From contig OY759262.1 in the NCBI GenBank assembly GCA_963662155.1, positions 53,484,785 through 53,548,784 on the forward strand: a DNA stretch of 64,000 nt, read 5' to 3'. Source of the DNA: Lamellibrachia columna. Its lineage: Eukaryota > Annelida > Polychaeta > Sabellida > Siboglinidae. The notes beneath the pieces are model-generated. The model ran no database searches, was not told where the DNA came from, and saw nothing but the letters and a program-made list of their open reading frames with translations. Both the position numbers and the translations under genes were made by a program. Positions within the stretch are counted from its first letter, which is position 1, and each line of letters begins with the position of its first letter. Positions 10,291-21,110 of this stretch are shown piece after piece.

Positions 10291-10950
10291 TTGCTTCAAC
10301 TATATTTCAATGTGTTCCCAACCTTCAAAAACGAACATGTTTATAATAAAAATATTCATTTTATTTCACAATGTAAAATTACAATCAGTGTTCACCTGAG
10401 TATAGTTGAACGTACAAAAATACTGTTTAATATCATTATGTATACATCGATAGTGTGATATACAAACATTCCAATCCATTCTTAGACACCAAGAGTGTAG
10501 TCATAATGAGACTTGTAATATCATACTAACAATCATAACAATGCATTGACAGCATAATCCTAATTCAAATGCAACCTCAGTTATTGTATGTTTGAAAGCT
10601 GTACTAATGTATAAACAATTTTATATGATATAGCTTATGCTATAATTGCAAACGCTATGTTTTAATATTCTAAGACATACTCAGATATGGTTTCATACTG
10701 CAATACATTTGACACACAAGAAATACAATAACAACTAACACATTATGGCTTCACAATTACTAACCTATCGCTATAAGTAGAACACAACAGTTTTACAATT
10801 ATTTCAGAGATATAACCTGACTGATATACATAAAGTCCCGTACATTTGTGCATTCAACATAATACACATGCATGGCACACTATGGTATACATGTGAACGT
10901 TATACTAGTCTCAGTGTAGATAATAATGGTGATAGGTGAAGATGACACAG
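10291..10950. other. TE-B interior, non-coding
   Basis: AT-rich, no genes recognised; conserved in D1' (39,421-40,030). Confidence 0.45.
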
Positions 10951-11170
10951 AACCAGGATTTACATTCGGCCCTCGGCACAGCAGAAGGCATCCTGCAAAG
11001 GTCCTAAGTGATACTGATTTTGCTGACGATATTGTTCTACTGTCTAACACAATCAACCAAGCCTGGGGCTACTGTACATAGTTGAATCAACATGTAACTC
11101 AGTTGCCCTCTATCTCAACTCACCCAAAAACTTAGCATGTTACATTCAGTATTGACAGCCCTCTTATCGA
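10951..11170 (+). pseudogene. LINE reverse transcriptase fragment with F-A-D-D motif inside TE-B
   Basis: The plus strand reads GFTFGPRHSRRHPAKVLSDT, then DFADDIVLLSNTINQAWG, followed by partly frame-broken LNQHV...HPKT. F-A-D-D is the catalytic motif of LINE reverse transcriptases, and the surrounding spacing to a K-T motif is typical. It is on the opposite strand to LINE-C, so it is a separate insertion. It has stops and is repeated in D1'. Confidence 0.75.
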
Positions 11171-11194
11171 AACCATATCTGATCAGAGACAATG

Positions 11195-11345
11195 AGATGG
11201 AGGTGAAGTGAAGTTTTATTTGTTTAGATGATACATACATAGTCAAATAACAGTTTGTACATATTTTACATAGTTTTGATGATCCAGGGAGGCCTGCACT
11301 AAGACCTGAGAGGTCGCTATCGTACAAGCCTCCCTATGACTATGT
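11195..11345 (-). pseudogene. Probable LINE 3' end within TE-B
   Basis: On the minus strand GGAGGCTTGTACGATAGCGA...GTCTTAGTGCAGGCCTCCC is followed by an A/T-rich tail ending AACAAATAAAACTTCACTTC. The form (paired GGAGGC/GGCCTCC, then a tail with AATAAA) resembles CR1/L2-type LINE 3' ends. It could be the tail of LINE-C or of another element. Confidence 0.4.
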
Positions 11346-12169
11346 ATGGTGTAGTCATGGATGGGTCCAATTATGTAATTGTAATTGATTACAGCAAATT
11401 GTGTAATTGTAATTGTTTATGGTTTCGAAATTGTTCTGTAAATGTAATTGTTATATTTTTGTAGAATTAAACAATTATTTCAACTACAATCAATTACAGT
11501 ACGTTTCATATCACAAACTGCCTGAATGAATTGTCAATAAAAGTATAATTTAAGTCTCACATAAGTTGAAAATCAAGACTAATAATATATAACACCTGCT
11601 TATATATTTATATTTAAGTCACAGTATTCACTGTCTAGTGGGTACTGGTACATGGTGCTAGTGGTGGGTAGCCTTAGCGATTAGCCTTTTCAATATGTTG
11701 GTAACAGCCAGGAAGCAATAAACAATGTACAGACATTGTCAGACAACGGCTAAGCTGGTATTCAAACAACATGGAAAGACCTGTAGCCTGATATTGCTTC
11801 AGAATGTATCAGCTCAGTGAAACATTGCAGAGTTAGCAAGCCAATTACACCCCTTGTGTTGTGGTGGACTGGAGACAGGTCAGGTGGCAAGGACTGTTTA
11901 TATGGCATCTCTCCCTATTCCCAACTCACACAAAGCAAAGGGCAGACCAATTAAGAATGTCAGCTTAGAGCAGGAGCTACAACCTCAAAGTAAACACATC
12001 ATACCCTATTATTACTATTTTCCGCACAAAAATGTAAGAAATGCACACTGATAAAATTAATGTCTGCAAAACTAGAAGGATGCTTAGAGAAGAACTACAA
12101 ATAAATGTTGCATTACGGCCTGTGGCATTTTGTCAAATTTTCACATTGTTGTATTTTGTCCTGTGGGAT
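11346..12169. other. TE-B interior, non-coding
   Basis: The first 200 bases are rich in TGTAATTGTAATTG repeats. A 65-residue plus-strand frame at 11,854-12,051 is kept open in D1' with few changes, but I recognise nothing in it. Confidence 0.4.
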
Positions 12170-13490
12170 TTTTTTTTTAAGAATGTTATGATCGATTGTG
12201 TCAAAAGCCTTTGACAGATCTAGAAATATTGCCAATGGTAAACCTTTTTTGTCAAGATTTAAGTATATTATGTCAACTAATTTAGATATTGCCAGTTCAG
12301 TAAAATATTCTGCTCTGAAACCATACTGATTTGGGTGGAGTTTATTAAGAATGAGATAGTGGAATAATTGGGTATAAACTAATTTTTCAAAGACTAGATA
12401 TAAAGACTAGATATGCACGGCAGAATATATATTGGTCTGTAGTTGTTGAAATTATTATTATCATATTTTTTTGTGGACGGGAATAACATTAGCAATTTTT
12501 TAGGGAATTTTCCACAAATTAGAGATTTATTAATTATACTGGTAAGGGGTTTGACAATGACATTAACAAAAGCTTTCAGTAACATTGAAGAATTTTTTTC
12601 ATTTCCCATACTTCTTTTTGATTTAAGTTATTTATTATATTTTTTGTGCCATTTTTACTGACATGTGTAAATTGGTTAGTATCACTTGTTCTTTTTTTAG
12701 ATATGATTTGAAACTTGGTTTCCCATTAGTGTTTAATTTGTTTGTAAGGTGTGGTCCAATATTTATGAAGAAGTTATTGAATTGTGTTGCTATTTATTTT
12801 TTATCTGTTATCTTAATTTCAGTTACATTGAAATATGTCGGAAATTGTTTTTGTATTTTGGATTTGTTGATAACATCGGCTCTGTTTTCCTGATGCCATT
12901 CCTGTATTTACTGAATATCAGGTTATAATAAGTAGCCTTTGCTTCTCATTTTAATTTCCTTACTTATTTTGCTTTATTTTCCAACTCATTTAATTTTAGT
13001 TTGTTTATTTCTGAGTTAGGACTTGTCATGTGTACTTCTAATTATACTTTGTCTCGTTTTTTTATTTTAGGTAGGAGATCATAAGTCATCCATTTCGACT
13101 TATTGTGTTTGTATTTATTAAACTCTACATCTTTCAATGGGAAGCGATTGTTCTAGTTTGGTAGAACATTTGTTATTGTAAGATATGAGTGGATCAGCTG
13201 TTGAATTGTGATCAAAGTATTGATGCCAGTTTATATTTTATAATTAATTTGTAAAGCTATCAATGTTTCTTCTTGTGAATGATTTCATGCTAATTTTATC
13301 AGTTACAGTATATGTTTTATTGATATTGAAATTAAGTGCCACAAATATTGTCATATGATCAGAGATTTTTGCAGACAATATGCCATTATCTGCTATGAGC
13401 CCAATTTGAATGCCTAACTTATCCAAAACTACTCGTCTGAATTTGGGATAACAGTTTCCAAACTTGAAAAGTTTTGCAGGACAAACACGA
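12170..13490 (-). pseudogene. LINE-C: Jockey/CR1-like endonuclease end and reverse transcriptase N-half (first copy)
   Basis: Reading along the minus strand: ADNGILSAKISDHMTIFVAL (end of endonuclease with S-D-H, about 13,330-13,390), a linker with basic K-K-R-D-K, IATQFNNFFINIGPHLTNKL (about 12,760-12,800), KPLTSIINKSLICGKFP, NNYRPIYILPCIS, YGFRAEYFTELAISKLVD and LAIFLDLSKAFDTIDH (motif A, about 12,195-12,240). This order is diagnostic of LINE ORF2. It breaks off soon after motif A, so the F/Y-A-D-D half is missing. It is nested inside TE-B. Confidence 0.85.
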
Positions 13491-13814
13491 ATGGAGAAAT
13501 ATCATGAACTTTTCACGGAATACGTCCTCCGAACAAATAGACGACATGATAAACTAAACATTACATTGTACTTGTAAATACACCACAAACACAACTTCCT
13601 TAACAATCACAACACATGTACTGTTGGTGTCAACAGGATTTTCAAGACTATTAAATTTAGGTCCTACTACAGCAACACCTGAACACTATTGACATTGCTG
13701 CACCATAATTGTTTCTGTTTGGAAATATGTATGTCACTTTTATCAAACAACAGCTATTCTTTATTTAAGTTTGAAGGGTGATGTAATCAGACCTGGGGTC
13801 AATTCTGAATTGAA
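13491..13814. other. TE-B interior, non-coding
   Basis: AT-rich, conserved in D1'; nothing recognised. Confidence 0.4.
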
Positions 13815-13989
13815 TTAGAATTGATCAAAACAAATTTTAATTGGAATTGAATTGATCAAAATAAAAACACATTGAATTGAAGTCTGCAAAGTACACTGCT
13901 CTCTCGCTGCTACCAAAAATAGTAGCAGATGGTATAAGATGCAAATACATGTTTTGTAAGCTTGCAGTGATGTGTGTAATATCATATTA

Positions 13990-14195
13990 ACCCCAGGCCT
14001 GGATGTAGTGTAAGTGTTGTACCAGTTCTTCTTCAAGCTAAATGTGTTGCAGTTGTAACTGTTCCCTCCTCCTATGTTGTCTCTGATGTCTTCCACCATC
14101 TTGGTGTACAGGAATCGCAGCCATTTTTTCAGGGTGCCCTCAACATCTCTATTGTTTGCATCCCAAGTGCAGGCTGGTGTTCCGACGCACTGCAC
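13990..14195 (-). pseudogene. Exon-like ORF in TE-B, function unknown
   Basis: On the minus strand a good acceptor (TTTTCAACAG at about 14,198-14,207) precedes the frame VQCVGTPACTWDANNRDVEG and TLKKWLRFLYTKMVEDIRDN. In D1' the 33-bp unit within the segment IGGGNSYNCN is tandemly multiplied. The acceptor and its place in TE-B suggest a spliced transposase or passenger gene, but I see no catalytic motif and recognise no family. Confidence 0.35.
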
Positions 14196-14210
14196 CTGTT
14201 GAAAATTTTA

Positions 14211-14863
14211 ACATATTTGAAATATCTACCATTTTAAAGGGAAATGCAGAGTAAAATGGTAAACAAAAATATGCATCCAACAATAGTGTATTTCTCTTCA
14301 ATGTGGGGTATATATTACATTTCCATAGAACAAATAAAATAAGCAAAATGCTATCAACTAACTAAACTACATATATTAAATACATGCTTAAGAATATTTT
14401 AAGCACATACTATAGAGTCAAATGTAGCTGTTGCTCTTCACCAACATCTCAAGACTCAAACAAAATAACTTCTACAATTCCTCCAACCTCCACAAGACCG
14501 CCAGCACTGGATAAATCGGTTGCAAAATTGTCAACATCGTTATGATCCCGTCTACATTTTGATCTGTATGAAAAAAGTTATTTCATAGCATCCGTATTAA
14601 CTATAAACTACAGAAAAAAAACCCAGATAAACATGTTTTGCTATGTTGAGTGACCACTTCGAAGTCTCTATTATGGCTCGCCCAACAATAAACTCAATTA
14701 AAAATCAATAACCCGTATATGCTTTATGGTACTAATCAGTTATGAAATGCAACCTTTATGTGACAATCGCTTCATTTTACTATAATAAAACATTACCTGA
14801 AATTGCTATTTACAAATAACGTGTTCTCTGCTTGGTACATTTAACGGTTTAACGATATAACAA
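14211..14863. other. TE-B interior, non-coding
   Basis: AT-rich and collinear with D1' (43,860-44,463); nothing recognised. Confidence 0.4.
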
Positions 14864-15080
14864 TTTGCCGCCCGAATGGGTGACTAAACCGCCAATTTCA
14901 TACCGCATTTCTGACATTCTTCTCCCACGCTGCATCGCTCCGTATACGTGGTATCCCCGGTTGGCGAGCCGCTCTTCGGATTACATGATTAATCGTATGT
15001 TGGATGTCGTTGGCAAAACGATGGCGAAACGTTACCATGCAGATCGCGACGGTGGCGACTATTTCACAACGGAACCCCAA
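14864..15080 (-). pseudogene. Conserved short ORF near the right end of TE-B
   Basis: The minus frame starts MGFRCEIVATVAICMVTFRH about 200 bp inside the terminus, followed by DIQHTINHVIRRAARQPG and SDAAWEKNVRNAV. In D1' (44,464-44,700) the frame stays open to 78 residues (…GGLVTHSGGKLLYR). Here a small deletion interrupts it. Its place at the 5' side of the minus-strand exon-like ORF suggests a first exon of the element's own gene. Function unknown. Confidence 0.4.
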
Positions 15081-15285
15081 CCAATGAGCATATACGAGAT
15101 TATTCGCTAGGTGTCGCTACGATGTTTTAATAGTTGGCGTAATGTAGGCATGACGTCGCCGCGTTGCCGTCTGCCCACTACAAGTTTCCACAGTTGGCCC
15201 CACGTTGACATTAGGTCAACATGCAGACCGCGACCGTCGCGAGCTTATTACAATGTTGGCCCAACCGAGCTGTGCTAGCTGGGTA

Positions 15286-15640
15286 TATATTAAGGCACAT
15301 TATTTCACAGTTGTTAATTTGAATCATAATCCCACACAACCTCACCTGATTGCATTTAAGCTCTTTCACTGCATATTTAAGTGATAATTTCCACACGATT
15401 GCACATCCGCCGTATGGGCGTCCTTCCCTGGCAATACATTTATCCATAGAACTCTTACCATTAATTGCCATACCGTCACTTAATTTGCACATCTTGTTAA
15501 ATTCGTTTTTATATAGACAATGTTCTTGTATAAGTAACATATCACATTCTTTACTAATACTGTATAACAAATCAAATTTCGGACCTCTGTCTCTAACATG
15601 TTTACAGTTATAACAAATAATAGACAGTGGCTGTATACGG
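15286..15640 (-). pseudogene. LINE-A endonuclease, N-terminal half (first copy)
   Basis: The minus strand reads ECDMLLIQEHCLYKNEFNKM, then CIAREGRPYGGCAIVWKLSL and IMCLNIY, where TE-B interrupts it. L-L-I-Q-E-H supplies the conserved glutamate of APE-type endonucleases, and G-R-P-Y-G-G-C-A-I-V-W is the conserved core strand. The remainder is at 9584-9902. Confidence 0.85.
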
Positions 15641-15679
15641 TTAGTCGGTGGAGCATTGAATGTTATTGCAAAGATTCAC

Positions 15680-16745
15680 ACAGTGATACAACATCCTTAT
15701 TCCTGATGGATTCACTCTTTGTTTTAACATACCATCTCCTTACATTCCAGCCGTTGGGCTAGAGTAGAGGGTCTTTCACTTTGTTTAAGTCATCCACAGA
15801 GATTGCTAATTTGAAGGAGTTCAGTTTTGCATTGTCACTGTTGGCTTTTGTTAGTTTACGGAAGTTCACTCCTTTTCGTGTGATGTAATCACCGACTTCA
15901 CTGACCCCGTCCGATTCATGAAATTCACTGACCACGTCCGATGTATGAAGTCTATGTCGGGAGGAGACACCATGGTAACTCCTGCAGCATCAATCCCCTG
16001 GCCAACGATGGTTCCTCGCATCTGCGTGTTCCGCGGTTGTTTACTGCGGTTTTCTTTCTGCGACTGTTTTTTCTGCTTTCGTCTCTGGTCTGCTGGGATC
16101 ACAAACGTATCATGTAACTGCTGCGTCGTGCTGTCGATACGCGGCGGTACAGGTATTGGCTGCGCTTCGCGGTCCGCTTCCAGTTTTCGTTCACACTGAT
16201 CATTGCCGTTGCTATCCGGCGACCAGTCACGGTTAGTGCCACCTGTCTTCGGTAGTGGCCGAATGCTGGAGCCACCAACAACAACCTCTGCCAGTGATGG
16301 GTACTTCGCATTATGATCATTGGTTTTAACTAATACCTGCTGTATCAGTTGTCCGTGTAGTTTAGAGTCAGTTTCCAATGCAGATATCTTCTGGCTGTTA
16401 GTTGCGGCATCGGATTTAGTGCCATCGACAGAGTCCACGAGCACTTTAAGCTTACCCTCGAGGTCTGCCGGTTTCTCTGCGAGAGTCAACTCATTTAGTC
16501 CTTCCGGATGACTTTTTGGAATTAGCTTCCAGTCCCGTGTTACACATTGTACTTTGATACCATTCTCGATTAAGCTTCCAATACCTCTCAGAATGTCATC
16601 ACTCGTGGCCTCTCTGTCGGTTCTATTACACGATGTTAGTCTGGTTTGCATAGGTTCTAACAAGTTAGAATCTTCAAAATGTGACCACAAAAAACACTTC
16701 GCCTCACTCAGTTTGTCACTTGCATAGAATGCGAAACTGACGGAG
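15680..16745 (-). pseudogene. LINE-A ORF1 (first copy, 5'-truncated)
   Basis: A long minus frame reads SDKLSEAKCFLWSHFED, DILRGIGSLIENGIK, ELTLAEKPADLEGKLKVLVD, a coiled-coil-like stretch, then a basic K-K-Q-S-Q-K-E-N-R-S-K-Q and a Pro/Asp tail. After a frame change near 15,880, KGVNFRKLTKANSDNAKLNS and FKLAISVDDLNKVKDPLL follow, with W-N-V-R-R-W-Y, which resembles the C-terminal nucleic-acid-binding domain of LINE ORF1 proteins. The 5' end is lost: at about 16,731 the sequence jumps to a SINE-related repeat, whereas D1' continues about 165 bp further. Confidence 0.7.
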
Positions 16746-17285
16746 ACACGAGGGAACAGACAGACAGATTCACAAAATGCTTTATTGTATAGATATATAA
16801 TGTTGCAGTGAGGCAGTGACGCGAAAGTGCGATCACACACACACACATTCATATGTCAACAAGGATGCGTTAACCCAGACAATGATTCACAGCTGCAAAC
16901 CTGTGTTTTCTGTCGAAACTTTTACAATTTCGTTTACTCCATCTTGCCTTAGTTCATAAAGCTGTATAAATGAGTACCATGCTATAGACAATGGTGGATA
17001 TGTGAACATGCGAAACTGACGAAGACACGAGGGAACATACAGACATATTCACAAAATGCTTTATTGTATAGATATGTAATGTTGCAGTGAGGCAGTGACG
17101 CGAAAGTGCGATCACACACACATTCATATGTCAATAAGGATGCGTTAACCCAGACAATGATTCACAGCTGCAAACCTGTGTTTTCGGTCGGAACTTTTAC
17201 AATTTCGTTTACTCCATCTTGCCTTAGTTCATGAAGCTGTATAAATGAGTACCATGCTATAGACAATGGTGGATATGTGAACATA
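16731..17285 (+). repeat. Tandem duplication of a ~278-bp unit
   Basis: The segment starting GCGAAACTGACGGAGACACG (16,731) is repeated almost exactly from 17,009 to 17,285. D1' has one copy (46,488-46,765). Both copies end within the body of a SINE. Confidence 0.9.
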
Positions 17286-17432
17286 CATTATTCGCGTAGT
17301 AATTGCTGTGTGATTCAATGCTTCCCAGAGAAGTTGAGTTGGCGATGAAATGAACAGGTCTATCAGGGGGTAAAGCGCTATGAGCGATCCTACGCACTGG
17401 ATATCGTGCTATAAAAGAAAGTACCTTTTACA
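17170..17432 (+). mobile_element. SINE (tRNA-related family), plus orientation
   Basis: The sequence ATAAATGAGTACCATGCTAT...TGGATATGTGAAC...TCTATCAGGGGGTAAAGCGCT...CTATAAAAGAAAGTACCTTTT matches the complement of 59,350-59,710, where a tRNA-like head is preserved. The tail with AAAGCGCT and TATA(A)A...GTACCTTTT is the common part. D1' has it at 46,690-46,905. Confidence 0.7.
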
Positions 17433-17692
17433 TTACTTGGGTTTACGTCAATCAATCCCATAAATGTAGTTTAAGGGAACACCCTACTCCTGCGTGGGTG
17501 TAACATAACATATAATTACTCATCCTCATTATTTTAAACTTAAAATAATGGTAACAATTGCGTTTATATCCAAACTAATTGTTAAGCCAAACTACTTAAT
17601 TGCACAATTTGATTGCTGCTTTGTTAGAATATATTTTCTAAATTATACATATATGGCAGCTGATAGAGAAGCACTGGGAATATAACATAGCA
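17433..17692. other. Non-coding, AT-rich
   Basis: Nothing recognised; conserved in D1'. Confidence 0.4.
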
Positions 17693-17925
17693 ATTCGTAG
17701 ATCTGGAGGAAGCCTTTGACATTGTCCAAATAGAGAAACTGTGGAAGGTCATGGAAATGTAAGATGTACCGTCAGATCTGAAACAAGCAATTGTCAGCTC
17801 GTATACAACCAGCCATTGAACAGTTGTGGTGGGCCATGGAGAGGGCCAATGGTTTGATACGGTGCGATATATGTACCGACTGTTGAAAGCCAGACAGATT
17901 ATACAAACTCCATTTTAAGAACTAT
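17693..17925 (+). pseudogene. LINE reverse transcriptase motif-A fragment
   Basis: The plus strand reads DLEEAFDIVQIEKLWKVMEM, stops, then DVPSDLKQAIVSSYTT and later RYMYRLLKARQIIQTPF. D-L-x-x-A-F-D-x-V-x-x-x-K-L-W is the aspartate-bearing motif A of LINE reverse transcriptases. Only this short patch is left. Copy in D1' at 47,186-47,420. Confidence 0.7.
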
Positions 17926-18568
17926 TCTCCTTCTTGGTAGTGAATGTTTGACCTAAACAAAGATACTTGAATATAGAATCACTGCAACATACATGAAAGT
18001 CATACGAATGATACAAATGTGTTAGCGGAATGATCATCGGGACATGGAGAGCAGATCACCCCAGTTGCATAAATGATCAAGAAGAATACATTGATACTGT
18101 GTGGTCATATAATGGGAGGAAAAGATAAGATGATTTTGTCATAAAAGTAGCACAAAGCATGACAATGACGGGAAAGAGACAGAGAGAAAGGTCCATGTCT
18201 CAACGGCTCAACAACGTCAGTAGCCACCTACAGGAAAAGAACTCCAGCCTCAAGGTTGTATACAGAACAGTACAGTACAAGAACCGTAAAGAATGGTTGA
18301 ATTTGATTTCAGCCACACTGACACGAGTACTAGTGTACTGTTCAGTGCAACAATCCCATAAGTCCACTTTCTGTATATATGTTGGTTTAGTTATATTTTC
18401 GACAATAGATGTCACTACTTACAAACGCAGTAGCAACTGAATCGATGGATAGCACCTACGGCCTCGTGTTACTATGTTATACGTGTTCACATTGCGTTCT
18501 GAATCATATGCTCTCCAACGAATTCATTAAAACTATTTCGCAGAATATGCAGCTCCCTTTTTCTCTTT
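17926..18568. other. D1 stretch with an unassigned conserved reading frame
   Basis: A 93-residue plus-strand frame (18,159-18,440, starting MTMTGKRQRERSMSQRL) is still open for 92 residues in D1'. Both may only be recent copies of the same non-coding DNA; I recognise no domain. Confidence 0.35.
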
Positions 18569-18668
18569 TCAATGTATGGTGAATACTATGCAGTGCCCGC
18601 TGGAGTGTAGACGTAATGTAGGCAATGTGTCACCTGTCAGCTGTACCTCGTACACCATGACGATGTGC
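18569..18668. repeat. Single copy of the 100-bp unit that is amplified in D1'
   Basis: CAATGTATGGTGAATACTAT...CCATGACGATGTG occurs once here but 11 times at 48,061-49,164. Confidence 0.9.
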
Positions 18669-18778
18669 ACAGTTCTGCAATTGTATAACTAACCTACTCA
18701 CTTTTGTGTAATAATATCATGTTTCAGCTAGCTTTTTGCATGGTATTGAACATGATTATCTTCACTATGCTGATTAAG

Positions 18779-18781
18779 TGT

Positions 18782-18814
<33 letters not shown>

Positions 18815-18826
18815 GGTGGGGGGGGG

Positions 18827-18861
<35 letters not shown>

Positions 18862-18863
18862 TT
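18779..18863. repeat. (GT)n - G run - (CGTG)n compound microsatellite
   Basis: GT run, a nine-base G run, then eight GCGT units. D1' (49,277-49,380) lacks the G run. Confidence 0.95.
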
Positions 18864-19231
18864 ACTTGCCATGGGGCTTGCTGCTTCGGAAATTGTGAGT
18901 TTTAAGTGAACACTCTGTGCTATCGTAAAACTACGACGAAGCTCTCTCAGTGAGACATCACATGTAAATGTTTCCTGGCATCAACTAGACAAAAAATGTA
19001 GAAGAACTTAACAGCAAATGTAGTAAACGTAACGATCGTAACAATCTGACCGTTCGCAAGTGCTACGATACGTATACTAATCTGACTCTTCCGGCGATCC
19101 GTATAGATCGGGTTACGTTGGACCGCTATGCAAACACTCACATTAGTTGCCGATCTCCCTCTCATCGCACCGATCGCGCAGACGATAGTGATCAGGAAGG
19201 GAGTCGAGATCGGTGTGTACACCGACACTTA

Positions 19232-19233
<2 letters not shown>
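18864..19233. other. Non-coding D1 end segment
   Basis: GC-balanced sequence with CCGATC-rich patches, conserved in D1'; no gene recognised. Confidence 0.4.

Positions 19234-19296
<63 letters not shown>
19234..19296. repeat. (AT)n microsatellite
   Basis: Unbroken AT run; the D1' partner is at 49,837-49,923. Confidence 0.95.
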
Positions 19297-19298
<2 letters not shown>

Positions 19299-19705
19299 GT
19301 TTTGTTCAACAACGCTTTAAAAAATACAATGGCTCCGAACTGTATGTAATAAAAAAATCTTAAATGGGAATGCACGCCATAGATAACCCAGATAGACAGT
19401 CAACACATGCATAGACAATGCTGAATGTGTTTCGTCGTTTAACCGCTAGAGGGCACCACTTATATGGTGCGTATGTGCGTGCATGCATACGCATACATAC
19501 ATTAACACTAACATCCTAGTCAAATATTTAAGCATGTCACCTTACGTAATGTACTGAAATAATTAAAATAGCTCTGAAGAAAAGTGTGACCAACACTATG
19601 CTTAGCATCTCCATTCACATTTTATTAACGCAAATCTGGGTAATGTACAACATACATCAGTACACATTGGTGATGCATGACAGTTTATCTCAAGAATATT
19701 CTAGT

Positions 19706-20170
19706 CGGTGTGAGCCTCATGCCTGAACCAATTAGCTCATCCAACACATATCAGCGAATTATACATAGACACAAGCCAAATCAAAGTTTTACTTGCACTA
19801 AGTTCATTCGACAAATTACCCCCACTTCATGACCACATTCCACTAAAATTTATGGGCTGTTTGTTGTCAAGAACGTAAGACGCCAGACATGGTCGAACCA
19901 GCTCGTGCACGTTTTGTTGAGAGTGAATGAGGCCGGTTCGGTTGTTTTGGCGTGCCATGCTTCACAGAGAAGAGATGGTAGAACGTTTGAGTAGTAGAAA
20001 TGTCATGCTGTTCCAATGCTCGTCTTAATCTTAATTTTTTCCTTTTCAAGACGAAATTCCCCATACCTCACCAACCCCTGAGGAAAAGCTGCGAATCAAC
20101 ATTAGCTCACTGAATTAGAAAACTTGTCAACGTTTTATTGAATGTATTCAAGATCATCACGCTTCTCAAC
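19706..20170. other. D2 5' part, non-coding
   Basis: Shared with 61,223-61,690 and in part with 58,464-58,640. It includes ACGAAATTCCCCA...CCAACCCCTGAGGAAA. No gene recognised. Confidence 0.45.
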
Positions 20171-20227
20171 GTTCCCCGCGACTGTGCCAAACATATCGGT
20201 ATCAAAAAAATATCGTTGTGTTAACTG

Positions 20228-20376
20228 AGAACAACAAAACTATAAACTGTCTGAGAACTCTTAATGATGGTGTTTCTGGAAGCGTGGCAACCACTCATTT
20301 TAGCGAGGCATTTGCTAGACCACATATACATATTGCCAACAACAAAAAGCGTTTCTTTTGTGTGAACTGTTGGTGA
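20228..20376 (+). pseudogene. Conserved Cys-ended reading frame (copy 1 of 3)
   Basis: The frame reads TENNKTINCLRTLNDGVSGS, then ATTHFSEAFARPHIHIAN and NKKRFFCVNCW before TGA. The same frame ends at the same place in two other copies (about 58,697-58,856 and 61,742-61,894), despite many substitutions. It looks like the C-terminus of a repeat-encoded protein; I do not recognise the family. Confidence 0.45.
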
Positions 20377-20879
20377 ATTGATAGTAGTCGGCGGAACACC
20401 AACGTCAAGAGTACGAAGTAAAAAAACAACGGCAGGAAAAAAAATAAAAACAAGATTTGTGGGGAGTCAGTCCATATGTTTGTTATTTACCAACGCCAAA
20501 AAAGCATAACGTAATTGCTTTCCATTGTGGTCCATGTATGCCATATATTCGGGTGCGAACTACTTAAATAGTTATGTATTATAATAATTATGTATCAGTG
20601 TTAAAAAAAATTCATTTGGTGTAGTTTGCGTGCGTAAAAGTAAACCGTGCAAAATTACATGACATAAAGATAATGTTACTCAACAAGTCCAAATCGCTAA
20701 TTTCCAACATACATAAATGGACTGTCATTAGTTTATTCTTCAATTACATATCTGTCAAGAAATCGAGACAATGAAAGTCCACTTTTGTGTCTTAGTAGCT
20801 TGTGCATTAGACTCATTCAGCCAACCACATGTACATATCAAAATGGACTGCAATTGTTTTGACTCTTCAACAGCTAAAT

Positions 20880-21110
20880 ATATACATTTTAGACAGCACA
20901 TTTCAAAAACTCGTCGTTGCTGCTTTTATCATATTCTTGACCTTCGTCATATTCGCCGGCATATATATTTTGCACTTACCAAAACTATTCCAATTGCTCT
21001 TGTTAGCAGTAGACTTGACTATTCCCTTTATCATAATATTGCTCTCCATGATATCTTGAAACTTCAATGTGGGCAAAATTGTTTGGCAAAGTTACCCGAT
21101 CTCTTCGTTT
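20880..21110 (+). pseudogene. CR1-type LINE reverse transcriptase C-terminal fragment
   Basis: The plus strand reads TRRCCFYHILDLRHIRRHIY, then ALVSSRLDYSLYHNIALHDI and LKLQCGQNCLAKL. L-x-x-I-R-x-x...A-L-V-x-S-R-L-D-Y...L-Q-x-x-Q-N-x-x-A is the C-terminal signature of CR1/L2-like ORF2. The frame remains open over 244 residues, but the flanks are not protein-like. Copy at 62,410-62,640. Confidence 0.8.

Larger units (their letters stand above)
9903..15283. mobile_element. TE-B (first copy): 5.4 kb TIR element inserted in LINE-A with a TA target duplication
   Basis: Termini are CCCAGCTAGCACAC at 9903 and its complement ending at 15283 (GTGCTAGCTGGG), 12-13 bp perfect. TA flanks both sides (9901-9902 and 15284-15285). 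Removing the element and one TA restores the LINE-A endonuclease reading C-L-N-I-Y-M-P-C-D without a gap, which proves the boundaries. Sub-terminal GTTGGCCCAAC/CAACGTTGG motifs occur at both ends. No intact transposase is visible; the interior holds LINE fragments plus two minus-strand exon-like frames. A TA duplication fits Tc1/mariner-like or ISL2EU-like transposition, but the superfamily is not determined. Confidence 0.9.
4931..19705 (+). repeat. Segmental duplication block D1 (first copy; partner 31,449-50,357)
   Basis: Homology to the partner starts abruptly at GTAGGGACAT (4931 here, 31,449 there) and runs collinearly on the same strand to TCTAGT (19,700-19,705 here, 50,352-50,357 there). 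Shared landmarks in order are the gag-like fragment, a LINE C-terminus, a GT tract, LINE-A, TE-B, a SINE and an AT tract. The partner is about 4 kb longer because of satellite growth and local duplications. This copy has deletions in LINE-A. Confidence 0.95.
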
